Origin: Caulobacterales bacterium
GTDB lineage: Bacteria; Pseudomonadota; Alphaproteobacteria; Caulobacterales; Caulobacteraceae
Length of the DNA: 64,000 nucleotides
Assembly: GCA_016183935.1 (NCBI GenBank)
Contig: JACPDR010000007.1
Span: forward strand, 1 to 64,000
Direction: 5' to 3'
In this document: positions 18,004 through 28,259 of the stretch, one piece after another
Position numbering within the stretch: the first letter of the stretch is position 1
How the letters are laid out: every line of letters begins with the position of its first letter
The notes under the pieces: generated by a model
The model's database searches: none
What the model was told of the DNA's origin: nothing
What the model saw: only the letters and a program-made list of their open reading frames with translations
Position numbers and translations under genes: made by a program

Positions 18004-18426
18004 ATGGCTGCTGAAGCCAGGACCAAGCCGACCGCCGTCTCCGTCGGCGATTTCATCGCGGCGGTGGAGGATCCGAAGCGGCGCGCCGACGCCGAGGCCG
18101 CGTGCGCCCTGCTGGCGGAGGCCACGGGAGAGCCGGCGACGATGTGGGGCCCGTCGATCGTCGGCTTCGGCGCGTACCATTACCGCTACGCCAGCGGCCA
18201 CGAGGGCGACGCGCCGCTGGTCGGTTTCTCGCCGCGCAAGGCCAACCTGGTCTTCTACCTGTCAGGCTGCGACGAGGGCCGGGATGACCTGTTGGCCCGG
18301 CTGGGCAAGCACAAGGCCGGCAAGGGCTGCGTCTACGTCAACAGGCTGTCGGACGTGAATCCAGTGGTGCTGAAGCAGATGGCGGTCGCCACGGCCGACC
18401 AGTTGCGCGCGAGGTATCCCGGCTAG
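18004..18426 (+). CDS. DUF1801 domain protein
   Basis: 140 residues with the DUF1801/YdhG-like fold pattern: TVEDFIAAVEDPKRR-type start (SVGDFIAAVEDPKRRADAEA), GPSIVGFGAYHYRYASGHEGD, then FSPRKANLVFYLSG and GKGCVYVNRLSDVN. Relatives are small cytosolic proteins, some called iron chaperones by analogy with frataxin folds, mostly uncharacterised. AGGGAGG lies six bases before the ATG at 18004. It is the last gene of the pntB-hydrolase-CYTH run and converges on the sulfotransferase, with a four-base overlap of coding ends. Confidence 0.78.
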   Translation: MAAEARTKPTAVSVGDFIAAVEDPKRRADAEAACALLAEATGEPATMWGPSIVGFGAYHYRYASGHEGDAPLVGFSPRKANLVFYLSGCDEGRDDLLARLGKHKAGKGCVYVNRLSDVNPVVLKQMAVATADQLRARYPG

Positions 18427-19907
18427 CGGCCGTAGGCGTCGAAGAACGGCTTCAGATGCGTCTCATACCGCTTCCACGCCTCCTTGGACGAGGCGTACAT
18501 CGGCTTCCTGACCTGGGCGAAGCTGGCGGTGGTGACGGCGCGCTCGGTCTTGTGGAAGTCGCGAACCCCTTCTTCCCACTCCAGCCCGGCGTGCTCGATG
18601 ATCCGCCGCATCCAGGTGTCCGGATCGTCGACCAGGCCCTCGTAGGGCACGGTCAGCAGGCTGTCGCCCAGCACCGCCGACCAGTGGGCGTGCAGCCGGT
18701 CCTCGCCCTTGAAATAGGCGGCGATGTCGGTCAGCGACCGGGTCCAGTCGACCCCCTTGGCGAAACGGGTGCGGTAGCAGGACCAGGCGATCCCGGCGGG
18801 CGCGCGGCGCAGCCAGATCAGCCTGGCCTTGGGCAGCACCTGATGGATCAGGCCGAGATAGCGGGTCTGGTTCAGCGTCTTGTCGACGATCCGCCCGGTC
18901 TTGCCGAAGCGCTCGTCGACCAGATGCAGATAGGCGCGGGCGATACGGCTGGGCAGGGTCGCCGCGTCGGGCCGGTCGAACGAGGCGCGGACCTCGTCCG
19001 GCGTATAGCCCTTGATGGCCATGGCGGCGGGCCGGAACAGATTGGCCTCGGCCCCGTCGACCACCTGGGAATGGCTGACCAGGATCTGCTCGACCAGCGT
19101 GGTGCCCGAGCGCGGCAGGCCCAGCACGAAGATCGGCCGGTCGCTGTCGATCGTGCTCTTGGGCAGGCTGTCCATGAACGCGCGGTCGTAGCCGCCGACC
19201 ACGGCGTCGACGAAGGCATCGGCCTGGGCGGCGTTGAAGACGCTGTCGACCTTCTGCAGCCGGGCCGCCTCGTCGAAACAGGCGAAGGCGCGGTCCGTCT
19301 GACCGGCGTCGTCCAGCGCCTTGCCCAGCGCGTAGAGCATGACGATGCGGCTCTGGCTGTTGGCCGCCGAGGTCCCAATGCGCTCGAGCATCGTCTCCAT
19401 CTGCGCGAGGTCGGGATCGTCCGGGGTGAATTTCTTGATGTCGGCGAGCACGTGCCAGGCGTTCTCGGCCCCGAGGTGCACGGTCGGCAGGGCGATGATG
19501 CGGCGAAGGTTGGCGACGGCGGCGTCGTGATCGCCCAGCTGAACCTGGCAGGTGGCGAGGAAGTGCAGGGCCGCCGGGTCGTTGGGCCGCTCGCGGGCCA
19601 GGGCGGCGCCCTCGCGCAGGGCCTCCTGCGTCCGTCCGCTCTGGATCAGCAGCTGGGCGTAGGCCAGTCGCGCCTCGGCGGTCGGGGTGGCGGCGACGTG
19701 TTTGCGCGCGGCGGCCAGGGCCAGGGTGATCTCGCCGATGGTGGCGGCCAGCCGCGACACCGAGGCCCAGCGCGCGCCCAGCGGCGGATCGGCCTGCACG
19801 GCCTTTGCCAGCAGGTAGGCGGCGTCGTCGCGCTCGCGGGCCTGGAACGCGGCCAGCGCGCCGTTGACCAGCTGCGCTCCATCCACCGTCTGCGTCGCCA
19901 TGCTCAT
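18423..19907 (-). CDS. TPR-containing sulfotransferase family protein
   Basis: 494 residues. The N-terminal half is helical tetratricopeptide repeats (about 20-240). The C-terminal half carries the 5'-phosphosulphate loop of PAPS-dependent sulfotransferases, PIFVLGLPRSGTTLVEQIL, and a later 3'-phosphate region (IWLRRAPAGIAWSCYRTRF). Such proteins transfer sulphate from PAPS to carbohydrates or proteins. GGGAGG precedes the ATG at 19907. It is probably transcribed alone; the 76-residue ORF upstream on the same strand may share its promoter region. Confidence 0.87.
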   Translation of the reverse strand: MSMATQTVDGAQLVNGALAAFQARERDDAAYLLAKAVQADPPLGARWASVSRLAATIGEITLALAAARKHVAATPTAEARLAYAQLLIQSGRTQEALREGAALARERPNDPAALHFLATCQVQLGDHDAAVANLRRIIALPTVHLGAENAWHVLADIKKFTPDDPDLAQMETMLERIGTSAANSQSRIVMLYALGKALDDAGQTDRAFACFDEAARLQKVDSVFNAAQADAFVDAVVGGYDRAFMDSLPKSTIDSDRPIFVLGLPRSGTTLVEQILVSHSQVVDGAEANLFRPAAMAIKGYTPDEVRASFDRPDAATLPSRIARAYLHLVDERFGKTGRIVDKTLNQTRYLGLIHQVLPKARLIWLRRAPAGIAWSCYRTRFAKGVDWTRSLTDIAAYFKGEDRLHAHWSAVLGDSLLTVPYEGLVDDPDTWMRRIIEHAGLEWEEGVRDFHKTERAVTTASFAQVRKPMYASSKEAWKRYETHLKPFFDAYGR

Positions 19908-19976
19908 TCACCGTCCTCCCGAGACAGGAGCAGGGCTAGCGGCCCACGCCGGCCGCCGCAAGCCGCACGGCGGAGA

Positions 19977-20207
19977 TCAGGCGGCGATACGGAAGTCCTC
20001 GGCCGGGTCGAAGGCCGGACGGGCTTCGTCCCACAGGGCGTCCTCATCGGCGTAACGGGCCGACAGGCCGGCGTCGATGACGTCGATCACCTGCTCCTCA
20101 AGCCGATCCCAGATCACGGCGAGATCGGCGTAGCCGTCGGCCTCGTAGGGCACGATCAGATAGCGGGAGGCGGCGACGGCGGCGTGGGGGGCGAAGGTGC
20201 GGGCCAT
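19977..20207 (-). CDS. Hypothetical protein (76 aa)
   Basis: 76 residues, acidic and soluble, with a start MARTFAPHAAVAASRYLIVPY and a segment YADLAVIWDRLEEQVIDVID. AGGAG lies eight bases before the ATG, which supports a real gene. It has no recognised domain. It is divergent from the WYL regulator gene 90 bp away and 69 bp upstream of the sulfotransferase. Normal codon use for the window. Confidence 0.6.
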   Translation of the reverse strand: MARTFAPHAAVAASRYLIVPYEADGYADLAVIWDRLEEQVIDVIDAGLSARYADEDALWDEARPAFDPAEDFRIAA

Positions 20208-20296
20208 GGAAGGAACTCCTGAAGCGGTGTTTCTGTCGATGGTTGGATCATGCGGCAGCGTTGCGTCAAAATCGGACGTATGCTTCAGTGGCCGGC

Positions 20297-21286
20297 ATGA
20301 GACACGACAAGGCGGCCATGGTCATCGACCTCGCCCGGCGCATGGCGGCCAGCGCCGAGGGCCTGACGCTGGAGGAGATGTCGCGCGACCTGGGCATGGG
20401 ACGGCGCACCGCCGAACGCCTGCGCGACGCGGTGATCATGCTGTTCCCCCAGACCGAGGAGGTCTCGGACCCGCCGAACAAGCGCTGGCGCATCCGCGGC
20501 GGACTCTCGGCGTTCGAACAGGCCCCGACCGCGACCGAACTGATCGAGCTGACGAAGGCGGCGCAGGCGCTCCGGGCCAGCGGGGAGCCGGGGCGGGCGG
20601 CGGCGCTGGAGGGGCTGGAGCGCAAGCTGAAGTCGGCCATGCGTTCGACCACGCTCAACCGTCTGGCTCCCGACCTGGAGGCGCTGGTGCGGGCCGAGAC
20701 CATCGCCGTGCAGGCCGGGCCGCGGCCCTCCGCCGACGAGGCGGTGCTGGCCGAGATCCGCCAGGCCGTGCTGGCCGGGCGGCCGCTGGGCTTCATCTAC
20801 AGCCGGCCCGGCGCCGAGGCGCGCCGCCGCAGCGTGGCCCCCTGCGGGGTGATGTTCGGCCGCGCCAACTATCTGGTCGCCGCCGACCGCGAGAGCGGCC
20901 GCATCCAGACCTTCCGCCTCGACCGGATGAGCGCCGTCCACGCGGAAGAGGGGGTGGCGTCGCCGCCGCCGGACTTCGACCTGCAGGCCTTCGCCAGCCA
21001 GTCGTTCGGCATCTATCAGGACGAGATCGAGGATGTGGTGTTGAGGGTCTCGCCCGACGGCGCGGCCGAGGCCCGCGCCTGGCGCTGGCACCCGACCCAG
21101 AGCCTCGAGGACCAGCCGGACGGCGGGGTCGTCGTGCGCTTCCGCGCGTCGGGCATGCGCGAACTGGCCTGGCATCTGTTCACCTGGGGCGAGCAGGTGA
21201 CGATTGTCGCGCCCGAACGGCTGAAGACGGTGATGCGGAGCGAACTCGACGGCGCCGCCCGCGCCCTCGATCGGACCCAAGCCTGA
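20297..21286 (+). CDS. WYL-domain transcriptional regulator (YafY-like)
   Basis: 329 residues. An N-terminal winged helix-turn-helix (about 5-65; LTLEEMSRDLGMGRRTAERLRDAV) is followed by a helical linker and a WYL-type domain (about 160-260) in which RPLGFIYSRPGAEARRRSVAPCGVMFGRANYLVA matches the ligand-binding SH3-like barrel. A C-terminal WCX extension closes the protein. WYL regulators sense nucleic acid or nucleotide ligands, often in DNA damage or defence. The ATG at 20297 gives the usual start MRHDKAA. No neighbouring defence genes are visible. Confidence 0.85.
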   Translation: MRHDKAAMVIDLARRMAASAEGLTLEEMSRDLGMGRRTAERLRDAVIMLFPQTEEVSDPPNKRWRIRGGLSAFEQAPTATELIELTKAAQALRASGEPGRAAALEGLERKLKSAMRSTTLNRLAPDLEALVRAETIAVQAGPRPSADEAVLAEIRQAVLAGRPLGFIYSRPGAEARRRSVAPCGVMFGRANYLVAADRESGRIQTFRLDRMSAVHAEEGVASPPPDFDLQAFASQSFGIYQDEIEDVVLRVSPDGAAEARAWRWHPTQSLEDQPDGGVVVRFRASGMRELAWHLFTWGEQVTIVAPERLKTVMRSELDGAARALDRTQA

Positions 21287-21350
21287 CCAAAGCTTAAGCT
21301 GACGAACGCCGGTCGATCGGGTTATGCCGCAACCAGAGGGGGACCTTCGG

Positions 21351-22775
21351 ATGCTCAGGCCCGGACTGGCCGCGCTCGCGGCGTTGACGCTGTTGCTGGG
21401 CGCTTGCGCCACGGTCACGTCCGAAGAGGCGACCGCTCCGGCGAGCGCGGGCCCGGCCGTGACCGTGACCCGCGACGGCGAGTCGTGGACCGCCGACTAT
21501 GTCCTCGACCGCGACGCCCCTGTTTGGGGGTTCTTCCGCTCATCATTGATCGACGGATCGCGTCGGCCGTGGCGGCTTGAACAATGGCGCGTGCTGACGC
21601 CCGGCGTGGTGCTGGAGCGGGTGGGCGACCGTGACGTGCTGCGGGCCGTCGACGGCGGGCCGGCGCCCCGGGCCGTCCGCATCGCCTTCACGCCCAAGGC
21701 CGAGAACCTTGAGGCGGACTATGGCGTCCTGACCTTCACCGACGGATCGGTGGCCCTGCCCGACGGCCAGTTCGACCTCTTCCCGCTCGCCTCCGTCGAG
21801 GCGGCAGCGGCCCTGCCCGACGATCTCAACGGACATCCGATGGACGCCGGCCCGACCACCGTCACCTGGCGCGACCGCGGCGGGCCGATCCTGTTCCGCG
21901 GCCAGCGCGTCGCCGAGGCGACGGAAGCCGGGGCCGACACCTATGTCCTGTTCGGGCAGGCCGACCTGGTCGAGGGGCCGCGACTGACGACGGTGTCCGA
22001 TCCGGAGCTGCCGGGCTGGATCGGGGGCGCCATCGAGGACTTCGCGCCGCGGGTCGCGGACTATTACGCCGGGCGCCTCGGGCCCGGACAGACGGCGCAG
22101 CCGACGATCATGGTCAGCTGGAACGGCCCGACGTCCGAGCTGATGTCGATGGGCGGCAGCGTCATGCCGGGACTGATCGTGATGGCCTTCGAGGGCGAGG
22201 GCGTGGTCGAACCGTCCGGGCAGGTGCTGGGCATGGCGCGCTGGTTTATCGGGCATGAGAGCGCGCATTTCTGGCTCGGCCAGACGGTGCGTTACGAGCG
22301 GGCGCGGGACGCGTGGATCACCGAAGGCGGGGCCGACCTGATGGCTATCCGCGCCCTGAAGGGGATCGATCCCGCCTGGGACGACCGCCGCGAACTGCAG
22401 AAGGAGGTGGATGACTGCGTTGGTCTGGCTGACCAGTCGGTCGCCGACGCCGGCGCGCGCGGCGAGCACCGCGCCTACTACGCCTGCGGCGCGGTCTTCG
22501 CCTTGGTGGCCGAGGCGGTCCAGAAGCGCGCCACGGGCGGGGACTGGTTCGACTTCCTGCAGCCCTTGATCGCTGACAATCGCGAGGACGGGGTTCTCGG
22601 CCGCGACGAATGGCTGTCGGCCCTGGACCGCGTCTCGGGCGACCCGGCGCTGCGCCGCGAGATCGAGACGCTGCTGGACGAGGACTCGGCCGATCCCGCC
22701 GGCGGGATCGCCATGCTGCTCGACCGCGCGGGCGTGGCCCACAGGCGGGAAGGCCCGCGCGTCGTCCTCCTGTAG
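21351..22775 (+). CDS. Lipoprotein with M1-type HExxH-x18-E zinc motif
   Basis: 474 residues. A lipoprotein signal with lipobox LLGAC (Cys19) begins the protein. A beta-rich N-terminal half (about 35-215) is followed by a gluzincin catalytic core: HESAH at 302-306 and Glu325 in WITEGGADL, exactly eighteen residues later, as in M1 aminopeptidases. GGSVMPGLIVM lies 30 residues before the zinc site, where M1 enzymes have their substrate-recognition loop. GGGGGACC precedes the ATG at 21351. A periplasmic or outer-membrane-anchored aminopeptidase-like protein is the best call; I do not recognise a named family. Confidence 0.75.
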   Translation: MLRPGLAALAALTLLLGACATVTSEEATAPASAGPAVTVTRDGESWTADYVLDRDAPVWGFFRSSLIDGSRRPWRLEQWRVLTPGVVLERVGDRDVLRAVDGGPAPRAVRIAFTPKAENLEADYGVLTFTDGSVALPDGQFDLFPLASVEAAAALPDDLNGHPMDAGPTTVTWRDRGGPILFRGQRVAEATEAGADTYVLFGQADLVEGPRLTTVSDPELPGWIGGAIEDFAPRVADYYAGRLGPGQTAQPTIMVSWNGPTSELMSMGGSVMPGLIVMAFEGEGVVEPSGQVLGMARWFIGHESAHFWLGQTVRYERARDAWITEGGADLMAIRALKGIDPAWDDRRELQKEVDDCVGLADQSVADAGARGEHRAYYACGAVFALVAEAVQKRATGGDWFDFLQPLIADNREDGVLGRDEWLSALDRVSGDPALRREIETLLDEDSADPAGGIAMLLDRAGVAHRREGPRVVLL

Positions 22776-22885
22776 CCCTCCCGGGTCTGGGTCGGCTTGG
22801 TTGGAACCGCCGTGATTGGCAGACGTTATGGGCCGTTCCGCGAAATATTGGCCGTCGGGGGCAAAACGTGGGTTCTGGAGATAAG

Positions 22886-24817
22886 TTGGCTTCGCTTCCG
22901 CCCGTTGAAGACCGGTATCGGCTGCTGGTCGACGCCATCACCGACTACGCCATCTACATGCTGGACCGCGACGGCTTCGTGACCAGCTGGAACGCCGGGG
23001 CGCAGCGGTTCAAGGGCTATGCCCCGGCCGAGATACTCGGCGAGCATTTCTCCCGCTTCTACACCGACGAGGACCGCGCGGCGGGCACGCCGGCGCGGGC
23101 GCTGCGAACCGCCGCCGAAGAGGGTCGTTTCGAACAGGAGGGGTGGAGGGTCCGCAAGGACGGCGCGCAATTCTGGGCCCATGTCGTCATCGATCCGGTG
23201 CGTTCGCCGTCCGGGGAGCTGGTGGGTTTCGCCAAGATCACCCGTGACCTGACCGAGCGGAAGAAGGCGGAGGAAACCCTGCGCCGCAGCGAGCAGCAGT
23301 TCAAACTGCTGATCCAGGGGGTGACCGACTACGCCATCTACATGCTGGATCCGACGGGCCGGGTGAACAGCTGGAACGCCGGCGCGGCGCGGATCAAGGG
23401 CTATGCGCCCGACGAGATCATCGGCGAACATTTCTCACGGTTCTACACCGAGGAGGATCGCGAGGCCGGCGATCCGGCCCGGGCGCTGGCCACCGCAGCC
23501 GCCGAGGGGCGGTTCGAGAAGGAGGCCTGGCGGGTCCGCAAGGACGGCAGCCGCTTCTGGGCCCATGTGGTCATAGACGCGATCCGGGACGATGAGGGTG
23601 AAGTCATAGCCTTCGCCAAGGTGACCCGCGACATCACGGAGCGGATGGAGAACCAGCGAGCGCTGGAGGAGGCGCGCGAGGCGCTCTTCCAGTCGCAGAA
23701 AATGGAGGCCATTGGCCAGCTCACCGGCGGTATCGCCCATGACTTCAACAATCTGTTGATGGCGGTGCTCGGCAGTCTCGAACTGGTCAGGAAGCGGACG
23801 CCCTACGATCCCCGCATCACGCCGTTGATCGACAACGCCATGCAGGGGGCCCAGCGCGGGGCCGTCCTGACCCAGCGGATGCTGGCTTTCGCCCGCAAGC
23901 AGGAGCTGAAGATGGAGGTGGTCGACGTGCCGTCTCTGGTCCGTGGCCTGATGAACTTCCTCGACCGCACCATCGGGCCGAACATCGAGGTCAACATGCG
24001 CTTCCCGGGCGACCTGCCCCGGGCGCACACCGATCCGTATCAGCTCGAGGCGGCGCTGATGAACCTGGCCGTAAACGCCCGGGACGCCATGCCGGCCGGC
24101 GGCTCCATCACCATCAGCGCCAAGCCCGAGCGGGTCGGCGACCACGCCACCCTCGCGCCGGGCGACTACATCCGGCTCACCGTCGCCGACACGGGCAAGG
24201 GCATGGATGCGGCGACTCTGGCCCGGGCTACCGAACCCTTCTTCACCACCAAGGGGGTCGGCAAGGGCACCGGGCTCGGCCTCTCCATGGTGCACGGCCT
24301 GGCCGCCCAGTCCGGCGGCTGCCTGTCGATGACCAGCCGCCCGGGTGAAGGTACGCAGGTCGAGCTCTGGCTGCCGATCGCGAGCGCCACGGGCCTGGGC
24401 GTTCCGGCCGTTGAGGCGCAGGATCCCCTGGCCGGAACCGGACGGCGGCTGCTGATCCTCGCCGTCGACGACGACAACCTGGTGCTGACCAACACCGCCG
24501 CCATGCTGGAAGACCTCGGCCACGAGGTGATCGTCGCCTCGTCGGGCAGGGAAGCCCTCGAGATCCTGCGCGGTCGGCCCGATATCGACCTGATCGTCAG
24601 CGACGAGGTGATGCCCAACATGACCGGCTCCCAGTTCGCCCAGGCCGTTCGGCGCGCCCATCCTGGCCTGCCGGTCATCATCACCTCCGGCTATGCGGAC
24701 CTTCCCCCCGACGCGGCGAGCGCCGGCCTGCCGCGTCTGGCCAAGCCGTTCGGCCAGACGGACCTGGCGCTTTTCGTCAACGAGATCATGGACCGTCAGG
24801 TCGCCGCGGCGGAGTAG
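22886..24817 (+). CDS. Hybrid histidine kinase with two tandem PAS domains
   Basis: 643 residues, no membrane segment. Two PAS domains (about 8-125 and 135-250) are near duplicates: both contain TDYAIYMLD, SWNAGA, KGYAP, GEHFSRFYT and FWAHVVID. A HisKA domain with QLTGGIAHDFNNLL (phosphoacceptor His), a HATPase (NLAVNARDAMPAGG, DTGKGM, GTGLGLSMVHGL) and a C-terminal receiver (VDDDNLVL, DEVMPNM, ITSGYAD, KPF) follow. This is the CckA/FixL-like soluble hybrid type. No ATG is near: TTG at 22886 has GGAG five bases upstream, and GTG at 22868 is the alternative. The signal sensed is unknown. Confidence 0.88.
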   Translation: MASLPPVEDRYRLLVDAITDYAIYMLDRDGFVTSWNAGAQRFKGYAPAEILGEHFSRFYTDEDRAAGTPARALRTAAEEGRFEQEGWRVRKDGAQFWAHVVIDPVRSPSGELVGFAKITRDLTERKKAEETLRRSEQQFKLLIQGVTDYAIYMLDPTGRVNSWNAGAARIKGYAPDEIIGEHFSRFYTEEDREAGDPARALATAAAEGRFEKEAWRVRKDGSRFWAHVVIDAIRDDEGEVIAFAKVTRDITERMENQRALEEAREALFQSQKMEAIGQLTGGIAHDFNNLLMAVLGSLELVRKRTPYDPRITPLIDNAMQGAQRGAVLTQRMLAFARKQELKMEVVDVPSLVRGLMNFLDRTIGPNIEVNMRFPGDLPRAHTDPYQLEAALMNLAVNARDAMPAGGSITISAKPERVGDHATLAPGDYIRLTVADTGKGMDAATLARATEPFFTTKGVGKGTGLGLSMVHGLAAQSGGCLSMTSRPGEGTQVELWLPIASATGLGVPAVEAQDPLAGTGRRLLILAVDDDNLVLTNTAAMLEDLGHEVIVASSGREALEILRGRPDIDLIVSDEVMPNMTGSQFAQAVRRAHPGLPVIITSGYADLPPDAASAGLPRLAKPFGQTDLALFVNEIMDRQVAAAE

Positions 24818-24909
24818 GCGCACGGCGATTCAGTCCCTGAACTGGAACCGCCCGCGGGGCGGGTGAAGGATGGAGTTTCCGATCGCCCCACGGCGTCGAG
24901 GAGGATCCC

Positions 24910-25359
24910 ATGAAAGCGCCCCGCACCATGATATTCGCGGCCCTCGCCCTGCTGGCGAGCGTCGCGTCCGCTGCGACTGAACGCCCGCTGGCCATAGACC
25001 CTGCCGACCCGGCTCTCGCCTGGTCCGGCTGTCCGGCGATCTTCCCCCAGGGTTGCGAACTGTCGGTGCTGCATGGCCATCCGGCCCGGCCGAACGCCGA
25101 CCTGTTGCTACGCGTGCCCGGAGGCTCGGTCCTGCCGGCTCACAGCCACACCAGCGCCGAGCGCATGATGCTGGCGGCGGGTCGCCTGAGCGTGAAATAC
25201 CTCGGCGCGCCCGAGCGGGTCCTGACGGGCGGGACCTACGCCTACGGTCCTGCGGGCCTGCCGCACAGCGCCACCTGCGTGAGCGAGGAGCCCTGTGTGC
25301 TGTTCATCGCCTTCGAGGGACCGGTCGACGCGAACGCCTTCGCGGGTTCGCTGGATTAA
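24910..25359 (+). CDS. Exported cupin-domain protein
   Basis: 149 residues with a signal peptide (APRTMIFAALALLASVASA) and a single cupin barrel (about 55-140). In the first cupin motif LPAHSHTSAERMML supplies the metal-ligand histidines and Glu; GPAGLPHSATC is the second motif. Two cysteine pairs (CPAIFPQGC, CVSEEPC) suit the periplasm. AGGAGG lies five bases before the ATG. It may be a metal-binding dioxygenase-like or sensor protein; no substrate can be inferred. It ends eight bases from the convergent regulator gene. Confidence 0.78.
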   Translation: MKAPRTMIFAALALLASVASAATERPLAIDPADPALAWSGCPAIFPQGCELSVLHGHPARPNADLLLRVPGGSVLPAHSHTSAERMMLAAGRLSVKYLGAPERVLTGGTYAYGPAGLPHSATCVSEEPCVLFIAFEGPVDANAFAGSLD

Positions 25360-25367
25360 AGGCGTTC

Positions 25368-26810
25368 TCAGCCCTCGGCGAACGGCCAGGGGCTGACCGA
25401 CTTGGACCAGTCGTCGACCGTCAGCGGCCGGTCGACCGGCGGGGCCGCTCGTTCGGCGCAGGGGTGGCGGTGGCACAGGCGGCAGGCGGGGCCGATGGGA
25501 GTCACCTCCGGGGCGGCGAGGTCGAGGCCGCGGGCGTAGGCCAGCCGGTGCGCGTGCTTCAGTTCGCAGCCCAGGCCGATGGCGAGGTCGTGCCCCTCGG
25601 TGAAGGCGTCGTGGCCCTGACGGTCGACGGTGCGGGCGAGGGTGAACCAGCGCTGGCCGTCCTTGCCGTCCTCGGGCGGAGTCTCGATGATCTGGGTTAT
25701 GACGCGACCGGGCGTGCGGAAGGCGCTGTGCAGCCGCCAGCGCGGGCAGGCTCCGCCGAAGCGTGAGAAGGGAAAGGCTCCTGAGGCGAACCGCTTGGAG
25801 ATGTTTCCTGCCTGGTCGACCCGCATCAGGAAGAAGGGCACGCCGCGGGCCGTCGGTCGCGACAGGGTGGTGAGGCGGTGAGCCGCCTGTTCGAACGACA
25901 CGCCGAAGCGGGCCTGCAGCCGCGCCAGGTCGTAGCCGGTCGCCTCGGCCGTCTGCTGGAAGGCGGGGTAGGGCATCAGCAGGGCGGCGGCGAGGGCGTT
26001 GGTCAGGGACACCTTGAGCAGTCGGCGGGCGGGCTCGTCGGGCGGCGCCGCCGCCTCGGTCAGGGCGGTCAGCTCGGCGTCATGCTCGGACAGGGCCAGC
26101 TGGAAGGCGACGGCGAAGGCGCGGGAGGAGGGGCCCAGCGTCTCGGACAGCAGCAGCCGCTTGCGGTGCGGGTCGTAGCGGCGGGTCCACTCCACCATGA
26201 CCTCGGCCGGCAGGGTGCGGACCGCCAGGCCGTGGCGGGCGAGCAGGCGGGCCCTCGCCCGCATCTCGAACGACTCCCCCGGCGTTTCCGCCTCGAGGAT
26301 ATCGGCCAGCGTCTCGCCCAGCGCATCCAGCTCCGGGAAGTGATTTCGACGCCCCTGGATGTATTCGCGCACCCAGTCGGCGGGGCTGTCGTCGCCGGCG
26401 CCGCCGGTGATGTCCGCCTCGGCGCGGTCGCGGGCGCGGCGGTCGGCGAAGGCGCGGTAGAGCCGCAGCAGGGCGTCGGCGGCGGCGGGCTGGTCCTCGG
26501 CCAGCTGGACGATCTCATGGCGCGGCACCGGCAGGCCCTGGAACAGGGGATCGGCGAAGGCCTCGGCCAGTTCCGACTCGGTCGCCGGACCGCCAGACTG
26601 GCCGAGCGTGCGCAGATCAACGTCGTAGGTGTCGGCCAGACGCAGCAGAAGTTGCGCCGAGACCGGCCGCTGGTTGCGTTCGATGTGGTTGAGATAGCTG
26701 GGGGAAACGCCCAGGTCGGCGGCCATGGCGGTCTGGGTCAGCGCCAGGTCGCGGCGTAGCCGCTTGAGGCGGCCTCCCAGGAACAGCTTGCGGTCGGCGG
26801 TCGCTTCCAT
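25368..26810 (-). CDS. ScfR/RamB-type XRE transcriptional regulator (short-chain acyl-CoA responsive family)
   Basis: 480 residues. An N-terminal XRE helix-turn-helix (about 10-65; LTQTAMAADLGVSPSYLNHIERNQRPVS) is joined to the long IrrE/ImmA-like middle region and a C-terminal domain with a Cys cluster (CPRW and GPACRLCHRHPC) typical of the ScfR group, which includes RamB, MccR and PccR. Relatives control glyoxylate, methylcitrate or propionyl-CoA genes and often lie next to a target. It is divergent from aceA, with repeated operator-like sites between, one of them 11 bp before its own start, so autoregulation is likely. Confidence 0.88.
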   Translation of the reverse strand: MEATADRKLFLGGRLKRLRRDLALTQTAMAADLGVSPSYLNHIERNQRPVSAQLLLRLADTYDVDLRTLGQSGGPATESELAEAFADPLFQGLPVPRHEIVQLAEDQPAAADALLRLYRAFADRRARDRAEADITGGAGDDSPADWVREYIQGRRNHFPELDALGETLADILEAETPGESFEMRARARLLARHGLAVRTLPAEVMVEWTRRYDPHRKRLLLSETLGPSSRAFAVAFQLALSEHDAELTALTEAAAPPDEPARRLLKVSLTNALAAALLMPYPAFQQTAEATGYDLARLQARFGVSFEQAAHRLTTLSRPTARGVPFFLMRVDQAGNISKRFASGAFPFSRFGGACPRWRLHSAFRTPGRVITQIIETPPEDGKDGQRWFTLARTVDRQGHDAFTEGHDLAIGLGCELKHAHRLAYARGLDLAAPEVTPIGPACRLCHRHPCAERAAPPVDRPLTVDDWSKSVSPWPFAEG

Positions 26811-26820
26811 GATCGCATCA

Positions 26821-26903
26821 TGTCACAAAATGACTTAACGGTATGTGTCATATCATGACTCAATGACACGAAATGCGTCTCACACGCTGTGTCATTCGTG
26901 ACT
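26821..26903. promoter_or_regulatory. Repeated operator-like sites between ScfR-type regulator and aceA
   Basis: Three direct copies of TGTCA-n-TGACT: 26821-26835 (5-bp spacer), 26846-26860 (5-bp spacer) and 26890-26903 (4-bp spacer); an extra TGACA at 26864-26868 follows the second. Each copy is an imperfect dyad. Sites 1 and 2 are 25 bp apart, the same face of the helix after about 2.4 turns, and site 1 abuts the regulator start. They are the obvious binding sites for the adjacent regulator. Confidence 0.65.
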
Positions 26904-26964
26904 TACGCATGTTTCCCTCTGCATCACCCGCGGCCGATCCGCCGCGACCCAGCAGGGCCCGACC

Positions 26965-28245
<1,281 letters not shown>

Positions 28246-28259
28246 CCCGGAGACTCCCC

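Noticed and set aside
26811-26964. Reading the TGTCA/TGACT repeats as a replication origin (DnaA boxes)
   Set aside because: They do not match TTATCCACA-type boxes, and lie between a regulator and its likely target.
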